Assembly (NCBI GenBank): GCA_002749065.1
Contig: PDTX01000009.1
Span: forward strand, 1 to 64,000
DNA length: 64,000 bases
Source of the DNA: Bacteroidia bacterium
Lineage (GTDB): Bacteria > Bacteroidota > Bacteroidia > Bacteroidales > CAJPTX01
Direction: 5' to 3'
The number at the start of each line of letters is the position of its first letter. The stretch's first letter is position 1. Of the stretch, positions 34,739-43,998 are shown in pieces. Below the pieces are notes generated by a model, which saw nothing but the letters and a program-made list of their open reading frames with translations, was not told the DNA's origin and searched no databases. A program made the position numbers and the translations under genes.

Positions 34739-36640
34739 TTAAAGGGGTTTGAAGCCCACGAGCAATGCGTCGTCGACCTGGCGGGCGTCCTGGCTCCACT
34801 CGGTCCACTCCTGGAGTATGATGTCGTGCTGCTCCTGGGCCGACCGGGGGCGTAGCTCCTCCAGGAGGGCGATGAGCCGGCGACGGGTGAATTTCTTGTA
34901 GCTGCTGTTGAACTGGTCCTGTATGCCGTCCGAGCACATGTAGTACCAGGTGTTCTCCTTCAGGGGGAGGGTATGCTGCACGAACTCGGGTGGCTGGTTG
35001 GCGAAGGCGGCCGCCCGCAGGCCGAGCATCCGCCGCACCCCGGGGATGTACTCCACCCCATCGGCGTTGGCGATGTAGAGGCCGTTGACCACCCCGCCGA
35101 AGTGCAGCTGCTGCTGGCGCTCGTCGATGATGCACAGCGCGAGGTCCATGGAGTGCTGGCTGATGTCCTCCCCGGAGTTGAGCTCGCTGATACCCTTGTC
35201 GATCTCCTGCAGCAGGGGCACGACCTCATTGATGCCCAGGTCGTAGATGGCGCGCTGCAGTATGGTCACGGACAGCACCGTGAGGAAGCCGCCCGGCACG
35301 CCGTGCCCGGTGCAGTCGGCCACCACGATGATTTTCCGGCCGTCGGGCATGATGCGGGTGAAGTAGAAGTCGCCCGAGACGATGGCCAGCGGCTGGTTGA
35401 GCGCGAAGGCCTCCCGGAAGAAGCCCGTGAGCGGGAGGTTGTGCCCCATGGCGGCGTGCTGCACCTGGCGCGAGTACTCTATGGAGAGTATGATTTCGTG
35501 GTTGCGCTCCTCGAGCTGCTCATTCGCGGCCCGGAGGCACTGGTTGCGCTCCGCGATCTCCTCCTTCTGCTCGATGATGGTCTGGTTCCGCACGATGAGC
35601 TGGCGGTTGAGCCGGTTCCGCACCCGGAGGCTCCGGACCACGACCAGCAGGCCGATGAGGAACAGCACCGAGAGGATGGCCAGGAAGAGGAGCAGCTGCT
35701 GGTCCTGCTCCTTCTCCGCCACGAGCAGGCGGTTGCGCAGCTGCTGCTGATGGTTGCGCCCCTTCAGCACCTCGTTGGCGAGCTCCCGGGCCGAGAGGGA
35801 GTCGATCAGCATCCGTTGCTCCTTGGAGAGGCGGTGGATCTGCTGGCCCTTCTCGCTCAGGTCCTGGCGCTGCTGCAGTAGTATGAGCTCCTGCTTCTCG
35901 GTCTGCAGGCGGAGGTTCTCCTTCTCCAGGCGGGCCACCTCGGCCTCGGCCCTGGCCTCCGCCACGGTCTTCTCGCTCACGTAGTCGTTGAAGGTCTTGT
36001 AGTACTCATAGTAGTACATGGCCTTCTCCACATCCCCGGCCTTCTGGTAGGTCTCCGAGAGCATGCCGTAGACGCTGCGCATCTGTATCTCGTCGTTCAT
36101 GCTGCGGGCCAGGGTCAGGGCCTCCTCCAGCCGGCTGATCGACACCTCGTAGCGCCCCAGGTGGTTGAGCACCACCGACTCGTTGATCAGGGCCGAGATC
36201 GTGCTCACCGGCACATTCCCCGCCCGCCGGACGGCCAGCACCTTCTCGAAGAGCTCGTAGGCCTTGTCGTACAGGCCCATGTCGGCGTAGATGAACGCCA
36301 GGTTCGAGTTGATGCCCGCAACGCCGTTCTGGTTGCCGATCGACTCGTTGAGCGTGATGGACTGCAGGAAGAGGCTCTCGGCCTTCCGCAGGTAGTTGTG
36401 CTTCCAGTAGATGGTGGCCTGCACGTTGAGCCAGTGCGAGGCCTCCTTCCGGTTGCCACGGTCGAGGTAGAATTTGTGCCGGGTGATGCACTCCTGGATG
36501 CTGGCCGAATCGTTCCGCGAGAAGGGGACGATGGGTGGCGAGTTGGCCCCGGCCGGAGCGTGTATGGCCAGACATAGCCCAATGGCAAGCCAGAGTGCGA
36601 GCTGGATTTTGCTGGGCTTGGTACTATGTAGCATGGTCAT
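34739..36640 (-). CDS. TPR-containing SpoIIE family membrane protein phosphatase
   Basis: 633 residues. A signal-like N-terminus (IQLALWLAIGLCLAIHAPAGA) precedes about five TPR units (residues 45-240: ASHWLNVQATIYWKHNYLRKAESLF, GVAGINSNLAFIYADMGLYDKAYELFE, and so on), then a coiled coil, a membrane helix (LLLFLAILSVLFLIGLLVVV), a second coil, and a C-terminal SpoIIE/PP2C domain (SGDFYFTRIMPDGRKIIVVADCTGHGVPGGF, CSDGIQDQF). So periplasmic TPRs may sense a signal and control a cytoplasmic Ser/Thr phosphatase. Its stop overlaps the ATG region of the OmpL47-like gene (TAAATG), which suggests tight coupling. Confidence 0.88.
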   Translation of the reverse strand: MTMLHSTKPSKIQLALWLAIGLCLAIHAPAGANSPPIVPFSRNDSASIQECITRHKFYLDRGNRKEASHWLNVQATIYWKHNYLRKAESLFLQSITLNESIGNQNGVAGINSNLAFIYADMGLYDKAYELFEKVLAVRRAGNVPVSTISALINESVVLNHLGRYEVSISRLEEALTLARSMNDEIQMRSVYGMLSETYQKAGDVEKAMYYYEYYKTFNDYVSEKTVAEARAEAEVARLEKENLRLQTEKQELILLQQRQDLSEKGQQIHRLSKEQRMLIDSLSARELANEVLKGRNHQQQLRNRLLVAEKEQDQQLLLFLAILSVLFLIGLLVVVRSLRVRNRLNRQLIVRNQTIIEQKEEIAERNQCLRAANEQLEERNHEIILSIEYSRQVQHAAMGHNLPLTGFFREAFALNQPLAIVSGDFYFTRIMPDGRKIIVVADCTGHGVPGGFLTVLSVTILQRAIYDLGINEVVPLLQEIDKGISELNSGEDISQHSMDLALCIIDERQQQLHFGGVVNGLYIANADGVEYIPGVRRMLGLRAAAFANQPPEFVQHTLPLKENTWYYMCSDGIQDQFNSSYKKFTRRRLIALLEELRPRSAQEQHDIILQEWTEWSQDARQVDDALLVGFKPL

Positions 36641-36662
36641 TTCGTTCTGCGCTGTTCTGGGG

Positions 36663-36670
36663 CAAATATA
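36663..36670 (-). promoter_or_regulatory. Promoter -7 box of the SpoIIE gene
   Basis: Minus-strand TATATTTG, a perfect TAnnTTTG, 22 bases upstream of the ATG at 36640. No -33 TTG is visible at the expected distance. Confidence 0.5.
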
Positions 36671-36776
36671 ATGATAATCTACCTAGTAGCTCCGCTGAAC
36701 GCCCGAAAAATGTACACCAACGCCGGCGATGCGTAGCTCCCAACCCCGGCCAAAGCCGTGCTACCCACGCCCCGCC

Positions 36777-37724
36777 CTAGCGCTTCGGCGCGTATCCGCG
36801 GAGGTAAAGTATCTGTCCCACAGTGGGTTCCTCCCGCTCGGCGAGATGGTTGCGCTTGCGGAGCCACTTGGTCTTCATGCCGTACTTCTGGGAGATGGAG
36901 TAGACCGTCTCCCCCTCCTCCACCACGTGCGACTGGTTGCCGTGGGCCGCCTTCCGCCGCTTGGGCTGTATGTAGAGCTCGGTGCCGGGCGGGGGGAGCT
37001 GCCGCGAGGGGAGCTCGTTGTATCGCTGCAGCTCGAAGGGCAGCATGTCCAGCCGGCGGGTCAGGGAGGCGTAGGTGTCGTGGGGGCCCACCTTGATGTA
37101 GTCGATGCGGTTGCGCGTGTAGACCTCCCGGTCGCCATCGAGCCGGATGACGAACTTGGAGTCGCGCTCGCTCAGGCGTGGCTTGCTGACCTCGCTCGGG
37201 GGCCGCACCTCCACCTCCACGCCGCGGTCGTACGCGCTCAGCCCCTCCTGCTCTATGATCTCGATGAGCCGCTCGGCGTAGCGCCTATCGGTGGCGTAGC
37301 CCGCCCGCTTGAGCCCCCGGGCCCAGGCCTTGTAGTCGGTTATCGGGAGGTCGAAGAGGAAGGCGTAGCGCTTGGCCCCCCGCAGGAACAGGGAGTGGTC
37401 CTCGAAGGAGTTCCTGGCCGAGCGGTACACCCGGAAGCACTCCCCCCGCTGGTCATCGTCGTGGTACATCTTCCCCCCCTTCCAGCCATGGCACTTGATG
37501 CCGAAGTGGTTGTGCCCCTGGGTCGCCAGCCGGCTCTTCCCGTTCCCGCTCTCGAGCATGCCCTGGGCCAGGGTGATGCTGGCGGGCACACCGTGCAGCT
37601 TCATCTGCTCTATGGCCCAGTCCTTGTATTGCTCCCGGTAGGCCACCCGGTCGGAGTGGAGCGAGGCCCGCAGAGCGGCCGGGAGGGCCAGCAGGAGCAG
37701 GAGGGCGAAAAGGGCGCGCCTCAT
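36777..37724 (-). CDS. Glucosaminidase-domain (GH73) peptidoglycan hydrolase with LysM repeats
   Basis: 315 residues. After a signal peptide (MRRALFALLLLLALPAALRA), residues about 28-170 are a GH73 domain: ITLAQGMLESGNGKSRLATQGHNHFGIKCHGW with the catalytic Glu in LESG, then YRSARNSFEDHSLFL and KRAGYATDRRYAERLIEIIE. Two LysM-like units follow (about 205-250 and 265-312; IKVGPHDTYASLTRRLDMLPFELQRYN and HVVEEGETVYSISQKYGMKTKWLRKRN). It cleaves the glycan strand of peptidoglycan. It starts 24 bases after the NifU-like gene and may be its operon partner. Confidence 0.92.
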   Translation of the reverse strand: MRRALFALLLLLALPAALRASLHSDRVAYREQYKDWAIEQMKLHGVPASITLAQGMLESGNGKSRLATQGHNHFGIKCHGWKGGKMYHDDDQRGECFRVYRSARNSFEDHSLFLRGAKRYAFLFDLPITDYKAWARGLKRAGYATDRRYAERLIEIIEQEGLSAYDRGVEVEVRPPSEVSKPRLSERDSKFVIRLDGDREVYTRNRIDYIKVGPHDTYASLTRRLDMLPFELQRYNELPSRQLPPPGTELYIQPKRRKAAHGNQSHVVEEGETVYSISQKYGMKTKWLRKRNHLAEREEPTVGQILYLRGYAPKR

Positions 37725-37748
37725 GAGCCGACGGATTGGTCGCGCACG

Positions 37749-38000
37749 CTAGTCGTTGCTCCCATCGAGCGCGACAACCTCCTTGACCCCAGGCACATGG
37801 CGCATGATGGTCTCCCGCACGCCGTTCTTCATGGTCATGGCGCTGAAGGGGCACTGGTCGCACGAGCCGTGTAGGCGCACGGAGACGACCATGTCATCGG
37901 TCACGTCGACCAGGGAGATGTCGCCCCCGTCGTTCTGCAGGTAGGGACGTATCAGCGCGATGGCTTCGAGTATCTGCTTTCGGGTTTCTTCTGCTACCAT
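37749..38000 (-). CDS. NifU C-terminal-domain iron-sulfur carrier
   Basis: 83 residues: a stand-alone NifU-C/Nfu domain with the cluster-binding CxxC in HGSCDQCPFSAMTMKNGVRETI and the preceding IRPYLQNDGGDISLVDV. It likely carries Fe-S clusters to targets. It lies about 90 bases downstream of mrp on the same strand, another Fe-S carrier, so they probably work together. Confidence 0.93.
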   Translation of the reverse strand: MVAEETRKQILEAIALIRPYLQNDGGDISLVDVTDDMVVSVRLHGSCDQCPFSAMTMKNGVRETIMRHVPGVKEVVALDGSND

Positions 38001-38089
38001 AATCTCTCACGTGTTTCTGGCGGGGGTAAGCGGTGGGCGCGCCCCCAGCGGGTATTGCAATATGAACGTAATCTACCGGCCCATGCCTG

Positions 38090-39145
38090 CTAGCGATTGA
38101 CCTGCGCCTCGAGGGCGGCCGCGAGCCCGTCGAATGCCTGCGCGAGGGGACCATCCGCGGAGGCCACCGGGCTGCCGCTGTCGCCCCCCTCGCGAATCCC
38201 CTCCACGATGGGCACCGACCCGAGGAAGGGGATGCCCAGCTCGCCGGCCAGCGACTCCGCACCCCCCTTACCGAAGATGTAGTACCGCTTGCCGGGGAGC
38301 TCCTCGGCCTCGAACCAGGCCATGTTCTCCACCAGCCCGAGCATCGGGACGTTCACCTCATGGTTCGAGAACATGCTGATGGCCTTCTGCGCATCGGCCA
38401 GGGCCACGCTCTGCGGCGTGGAGACAATCACCGCCCCCGTGAGCGACATCTCCTGGACAACCGTCAGATGGATGTCGCTGGTGCCGGGGGGGAGGTCGAT
38501 CAGGAGGTAGTCCAGCTCGCCCCAGAGGCCCATGTGCAGTATCTGCTTGAGGCCGTTGGAGGCCATCGGGCCACGCCACACCAGGGCATCGCTGGGGCTG
38601 ACGAAGAAGCCCATCGAGAGCATCCGGACACCGTGCGCCTCCACGGGGATGATGAGGTCCTCGCCCTCATCGTTGATGACCTCCGGCCGGGCATCCACTA
38701 CCCCCAGCATGAGGGGAAGGGACGGGCCGAACACGTCCGCGTCCAGCACGCCGACCCTGTGCCCCCGGCGGGCCAGAGCCACGGCCAGGTTCACGGTGAT
38801 GGTGGACTTCCCCACCCCCCCCTTGCCCGAGGCGATGGCCACGATGTGCTTGACCCCCGCCACGCCGCCCTTCCGCGGAGGGGCCTCCACCTTGGCCGGG
38901 GCGGCCTCCTGCACGCTCCCCCTGACCTCCACGCCCGGGTACTCCGCCTCCAGCGCCCGCTTGCACGCGCGGAGGAGCGAGCCGCCGAAGGCATCGTTCG
39001 GCTCTATGAGACGGAGAATGAAGGAGACGGCATTACCCTCTACGGCGACCTCCTGGGCTATACCCAGCGAGACGATATCCTGCTTCATGGCCGGGTGCTT
39101 GATGGAGGCCAGCAGCTCCATCACCCTCTCATGCGTTATCTGCAT
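38090..39145 (-). CDS. mrp: Mrp/ApbC family P-loop iron-sulfur carrier ATPase
   Basis: 351 residues. The N-terminal MIP18-like (DUF59) domain (VMELLASIKHPAMKQDIVSLGIAQEV) is followed by the deviant Walker A GKGGVGKSTITVNLA, LGVLDADVFGPSLPLMLG-type switch I, and DYLLIDLPPGTSDIHLTV. The C-terminal CxxC that binds the cluster in ApbC/Nbp35 is absent; the place reads ENMAWFEAEELPGKRYYIFGKGG. Cysteine-poor versions appear common in this phylum. It is probably cotranscribed with the NifU-like gene and preceded by ridA. Confidence 0.94.
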   Translation of the reverse strand: MQITHERVMELLASIKHPAMKQDIVSLGIAQEVAVEGNAVSFILRLIEPNDAFGGSLLRACKRALEAEYPGVEVRGSVQEAAPAKVEAPPRKGGVAGVKHIVAIASGKGGVGKSTITVNLAVALARRGHRVGVLDADVFGPSLPLMLGVVDARPEVINDEGEDLIIPVEAHGVRMLSMGFFVSPSDALVWRGPMASNGLKQILHMGLWGELDYLLIDLPPGTSDIHLTVVQEMSLTGAVIVSTPQSVALADAQKAISMFSNHEVNVPMLGLVENMAWFEAEELPGKRYYIFGKGGAESLAGELGIPFLGSVPIVEGIREGGDSGSPVASADGPLAQAFDGLAAALEAQVNR

Positions 39146-39195
39146 TGCTCTGTGCTTATTCCAGCCCCTCGTTCGCCCGGGGGGCGCAACTACTC

Positions 39196-39573
39196 CTACT
39201 CCGCGGCGACAGCCTCAATCTCTATGAGCGCCCCCAGCGGCAGCTTCACCACGGCAAAGGCCGCGCGGGCGGGCTGCTCGCGGGTGAAGTACTTCCCGTA
39301 GACCTCGTTCATGGCCGCGAAGTTGTCCATATCGCTCAGCAGGCAGGTGGTCTTCACCACGTTGGAGAAGTCCATGCCGGCCTCCTTGAGGATGGCCCCC
39401 AGGTTCTTCATCACCTGCTCGGTCTGCCCCTGGATGTCGGTGGCCACGATTTTACCCTCGGCCGGATTGATGGGCACCTGGCCGGATATGAAAAGCAGGC
39501 CGTTCACCTTAACAGCCTGGCTGTACGGGCCTATAGCCCCCGGGGCCTGGGTAGTCGCGATGATGTCTTTCAT
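39196..39573 (-). CDS. ridA: RidA family enamine/imine deaminase
   Basis: 125 residues of the YjgF/YER057c/UK114 family. APGAIGPYSQAVKVNGLLFISGQVPINP and, near the end, RAAFAVVKLPLGALIEIEAVA with the conserved Arg place it in the RidA subgroup that hydrolyses reactive 2-aminoacrylate. It likely acts as a cytoplasmic trimer. A perfect -7 box lies about 34 bases upstream. It lies 50 bases ahead of mrp on the same strand. Confidence 0.95.
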   Translation of the reverse strand: MKDIIATTQAPGAIGPYSQAVKVNGLLFISGQVPINPAEGKIVATDIQGQTEQVMKNLGAILKEAGMDFSNVVKTTCLLSDMDNFAAMNEVYGKYFTREQPARAAFAVVKLPLGALIEIEAVAAE

Positions 39574-39606
39574 CTGTCAATGTCCTTTTTTACGTTTGAT
39601 GTGTGG

Positions 39607-39614
39607 CAAAGGTA
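39607..39614 (-). promoter_or_regulatory. Promoter -7 box of ridA
   Basis: Minus-strand TACCTTTG, a perfect TAnnTTTG, with transcription start expected near 39600. Confidence 0.5.
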
Positions 39615-39717
39615 GTCTTTTTGGGGGAGAGTACGAAGGGAAACGGGGGATTGTAGAGGGATTCCACTCTGGGGGATGGGTAGGCCGCGAGCGGCGTCCT
39701 GCACCCGGGGATAAAAG

Positions 39718-39745
39718 AAGGGGTAGCCTCTGCAGGCTACCCCTT
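39718..39745 (-). terminator. Terminator of tRNA-Lys
   Basis: An 11-base-pair perfect hairpin (AAGGGGTAGCC / GGCTACCCCTT, loop TCTGCA) immediately after the tRNA, with CTTCTTTTATCC following on the minus strand. Confidence 0.85.
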
Positions 39746-39748
39746 CCG

Positions 39749-39821
39749 TGGGTTCGCAGGGATTCGAACCCTGGGCCCATTGATTAAGAGTCAATTGCTC
39801 TACCAGCTGAGCTACGAACCC
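39749..39821 (-). tRNA. tRNA-Lys (anticodon CTT)
   Basis: 73 bases that fold as a cloverleaf. Acceptor GGGTTCG / CGAACCC with A as the discriminator, D arm GCTC / GAGC, anticodon stem ATTGA / TCAAT with loop CTCTTAA (anticodon CTT), a 5-base variable loop and a T arm CAGGG TTCGAAT CCCTG. The 3' CCA is not encoded. It has its own promoter in the gap behind glmS and its own terminator. Confidence 0.96.
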
Positions 39822-39840
39822 ATTGCCCTAAACGGCGGTG

Positions 39841-39870
39841 CAAAGGTACTGCTATTTTTCGGATACGCAA
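39841..39870 (-). promoter_or_regulatory. Promoter of tRNA-Lys
   Basis: Minus-strand -7 box TACCTTTG (39841-39848) and TTG (39868-39870) 19 bases upstream, the exact Bacteroidota spacing. Transcription would start about a dozen bases before the tRNA. Confidence 0.75.
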
Positions 39871-39886
39871 TAGGGCGGCGAAAAAA

Positions 39887-41725
<1,839 letters not shown>

Positions 41726-41728
41726 ATT

Positions 41729-43018
41729 CTATAGCTTCGTGTAGCTCAGCCGCAGGCGCATGGGCTTGCCGGCCAGCGTATTCCCCAGAATCAGCCTCTC
41801 GTAGCCCCGGATTAGGCCCCCGGGCATGATGTAGAGCTTCTTGTCCTTGGGCTTGTCCGTCAGCAGGCTCTGGACGAACAGCGTGATGTTCAGGCTGTAG
41901 TAGCCCTTGGCGCGGTTTATCCGGCCGTCGAACAGGTTGTTGCTCGGCACCAGGTCGGGCAGCAGCAGGAAGGCCGTGTCGGGGCGGAGGCGGGCCTCCA
42001 GGCGGGCCACCAGGGTGTCGGAGTAAGTGCCCATGTAGGCCTCGTCGAGGGGTATCTGCAGCTCCGCCCGGCTTATGGAGATGGGGAGCTGCTGCTGCCA
42101 GGTCTGCGCGAACTCGGAGAAGTCCACCACGCCGAAGGCCCGGTTGGCCCGGGAGACGTAGAAGAGCCGCTGGTCCTGCTGGGCCTCGGGGGCGAGCTTG
42201 GAGGCCTCGACGACCTTCGCCCCCTGGGCCTCCGACGAGAAGAAGCAGGCCCGCTGGACGAACTCATGCATCAGCGGGGTGAGCAGCACCTGCTGCGGGG
42301 CGAGCTCGCCGTCGTCCCCCTTGTGCTCCCACTCCAGGCGTATGCCGTTGCGCTCCTGCCCCAGGTTAAGCTCGTACATTGCCCCGTGGCCGCCGTCACT
42401 GATGGTGGCCTCGATGCGGATGCCCTTGAAGAGCTCAGCCCACTGCTTGCCGCTGGTGAAGGCCTCGCGGTTGTCGAGCACCAGCGCAGTCCAGTCGAAG
42501 AGGGCGGGGTCCAGCTCCAAGGCGAAGGCGTTCTTCCCGGGCCCGGGTTCGATCTCCGTCTCCAGCAGGAGCCGCCCGCCGGGGTAGTCCTCCAGCTTGG
42601 ACTTGGCCACCAGGGGCTTGTCCAGCAGGCGGATGGCGAGCTTGAGCTTGCCGCGCTGGTAGGCCCTGGGGGTGTTGAGCACGAAGGTCGCCTTCACGCG
42701 CTCCCCGGCGGCTATCGCGGGCATGCGGGGCACCTGGGGGTAGAGCTCGGTGAGCACGGTCGCGGTGGAGAGGCCGAAGTCCTCATCCCTAATCTGGCCC
42801 AGGGGCGCGAGGCCGAACTGGTAGATGGGCTCGGGGGCGAGCAGCTCGGTGGAGGTGCTGATCCCCTCCTGCACGTCCACAATCTTCAGCTGCAGGCGCT
42901 CCCCCTCGGGGATGAACGAGCCGCCGAACACGTCGCGGTCCTTCCGGCAGGCTGGCAGCAGGGCCAGCAGCGCGAGCGACAGGCCCACCAGCCGGGCGCG
43001 GCTAGGCACCCTGGTCAT
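41729..43018 (-). CDS. DUF4270 family lipoprotein
   Basis: About 429 residues. The signal VGLSLALLALLPAC has a lipobox, followed by RKDRDVFGGSFIPEGE, as in other DUF4270 proteins. The mature part is beta-rich (IYQFGLAPLGQIRDEDFGLSTATVLTELYP; LPISISRAELQIPLDEAY; YYSLNITLFVQSLL). The family is Bacteroidota-specific and regularly sits between a GT5-like gene and glmS, as here. Its role in the envelope is unknown. The ATG at 43018 overlaps the GT5-like gene by 17 bases; an upstream ATG at 43039 would give a longer n-region. Confidence 0.85.
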   Translation of the reverse strand: MTRVPSRARLVGLSLALLALLPACRKDRDVFGGSFIPEGERLQLKIVDVQEGISTSTELLAPEPIYQFGLAPLGQIRDEDFGLSTATVLTELYPQVPRMPAIAAGERVKATFVLNTPRAYQRGKLKLAIRLLDKPLVAKSKLEDYPGGRLLLETEIEPGPGKNAFALELDPALFDWTALVLDNREAFTSGKQWAELFKGIRIEATISDGGHGAMYELNLGQERNGIRLEWEHKGDDGELAPQQVLLTPLMHEFVQRACFFSSEAQGAKVVEASKLAPEAQQDQRLFYVSRANRAFGVVDFSEFAQTWQQQLPISISRAELQIPLDEAYMGTYSDTLVARLEARLRPDTAFLLLPDLVPSNNLFDGRINRAKGYYSLNITLFVQSLLTDKPKDKKLYIMPGGLIRGYERLILGNTLAGKPMRLRLSYTKL

Positions 43019-43805
43019 AAATCTCCTGATATACATCATCTATCCTCTCTGTGTCTAGAAGTTCGTACACCCTCTTTCCGTTCTCCCTCGCGTAGCTCAG
43101 GAGCTCATCGCAGGCCTGGTTGTCGCTCTTGGCCACGGCATCGGAGTAGTCGATGGCCATGCGGTTGAGCGCGGCGTGGTTGGCATCGGCCAGCTTGTCG
43201 CGGACCTCGTCGGGCAGCTTGAGCGACTGGAGGACCTCGCCGATATCCTCGCCGAAGGGGGTCGCCAGCTTGTCCTCGTAGAGGCTGGTGAGGATTTTCA
43301 CCTTGGCGAAGAAGGAGTCGCTGGCGTAGGCGGTGCGCACCAGCATGGGGAGCATGGAGGTGAACCAGCCGTTGCAGTGGATTATGTCGGGCATCCAGCG
43401 GAGCTTCTTGACCGTCTCGAGCACGCCCTTGGCGAAGAAGAGCGCGCGCTGGTCGTTGTCCGTGTAGGGCTTGCCGTCCTCGTCGTGCAGTATGCCCCGG
43501 CGCAGGAAGTAGTCCTCGTTGTCTATGAAGTAGATCTGGAGGCGGAGCGCCTGGATGGAGGCGACCTTGATGATGAGGGGGTGGTCGGCCCCAGCAATCA
43601 CCAGGTTCAGCCCGGAGAGGCGGATGACCTCATGCAGCTGGTTGCGCCGCTCGTTGATGACCCCGAAGCGGGGCATGAAAGTCCGAACCTCGTTGCCATT
43701 CTCCTGCGCGGTCTGCGGGAGCTGAAGGCCGAACCTCGAGAGCTGCGTGCCGGACACGTACGGCTCGACCTCCTGGTTGACGAAGAGTACCTTTAGCTTT
43801 TTCAT
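43002..43805 (-). CDS. GT5 (glycogen synthase) N-terminal-half-like protein
   Basis: 267 residues resembling only the N-terminal Rossmann half of glycogen/starch synthases: KVLFVNQEVEPYVSG, then RRGILHDEDGKPYTDNDQRALFFAKGVLETVKKLRWMPDIIHCNGW. The KxGGL nucleotide-sugar-binding motif is missing (replaced by SGTQLSRFGLQLP), and there is no second half with the UDP/ADP-binding E-x7-E motif. It should not make glycogen alone. In this phylum the short form is conserved ahead of DUF4270 and glmS, so it may have another, perhaps regulatory, role. Annotation as glgA should be avoided. Confidence 0.8.
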   Translation of the reverse strand: MKKLKVLFVNQEVEPYVSGTQLSRFGLQLPQTAQENGNEVRTFMPRFGVINERRNQLHEVIRLSGLNLVIAGADHPLIIKVASIQALRLQIYFIDNEDYFLRRGILHDEDGKPYTDNDQRALFFAKGVLETVKKLRWMPDIIHCNGWFTSMLPMLVRTAYASDSFFAKVKILTSLYEDKLATPFGEDIGEVLQSLKLPDEVRDKLADANHAALNRMAIDYSDAVAKSDNQACDELLSYARENGKRVYELLDTERIDDVYQEIYDQGA

Positions 43806-43865
43806 TCAATCGCTGAGCTTATGGAACGCCCACCCGCCCCGGGGAACTAGGGAGTTGTCCGGCTA

Positions 43866-43873
43866 CAAAGGTA
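43866..43873 (-). promoter_or_regulatory. Promoter -7 box of the GT5-DUF4270-glmS operon
   Basis: Minus-strand TACCTTTG, a perfect TAnnTTTG, about 60 bases before the first gene. Confidence 0.5.
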
Positions 43874-43998
43874 GCAAAATCTGGCAACATCGGCTGAAGC
43901 GCAAGCCCTCACGGCGAGCTTGGCGGGCGGCCTCCGGCCGGGGGCTGCCCATGCGCGCGCCCCACCCCGGCGGGGGAGGGGGCGCCGAGCGCGTGGCG

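Noticed and set aside
41726..41728. glmS ribozyme or other riboswitch ahead of glmS
   Set aside because: Only 3 bases separate the DUF4270 gene from glmS, leaving no room for one.
43002..43805. Calling the GT5-like gene glgA
   Set aside because: The KxGGL motif and the entire C-terminal half are missing, so glycogen synthase activity is not supported.
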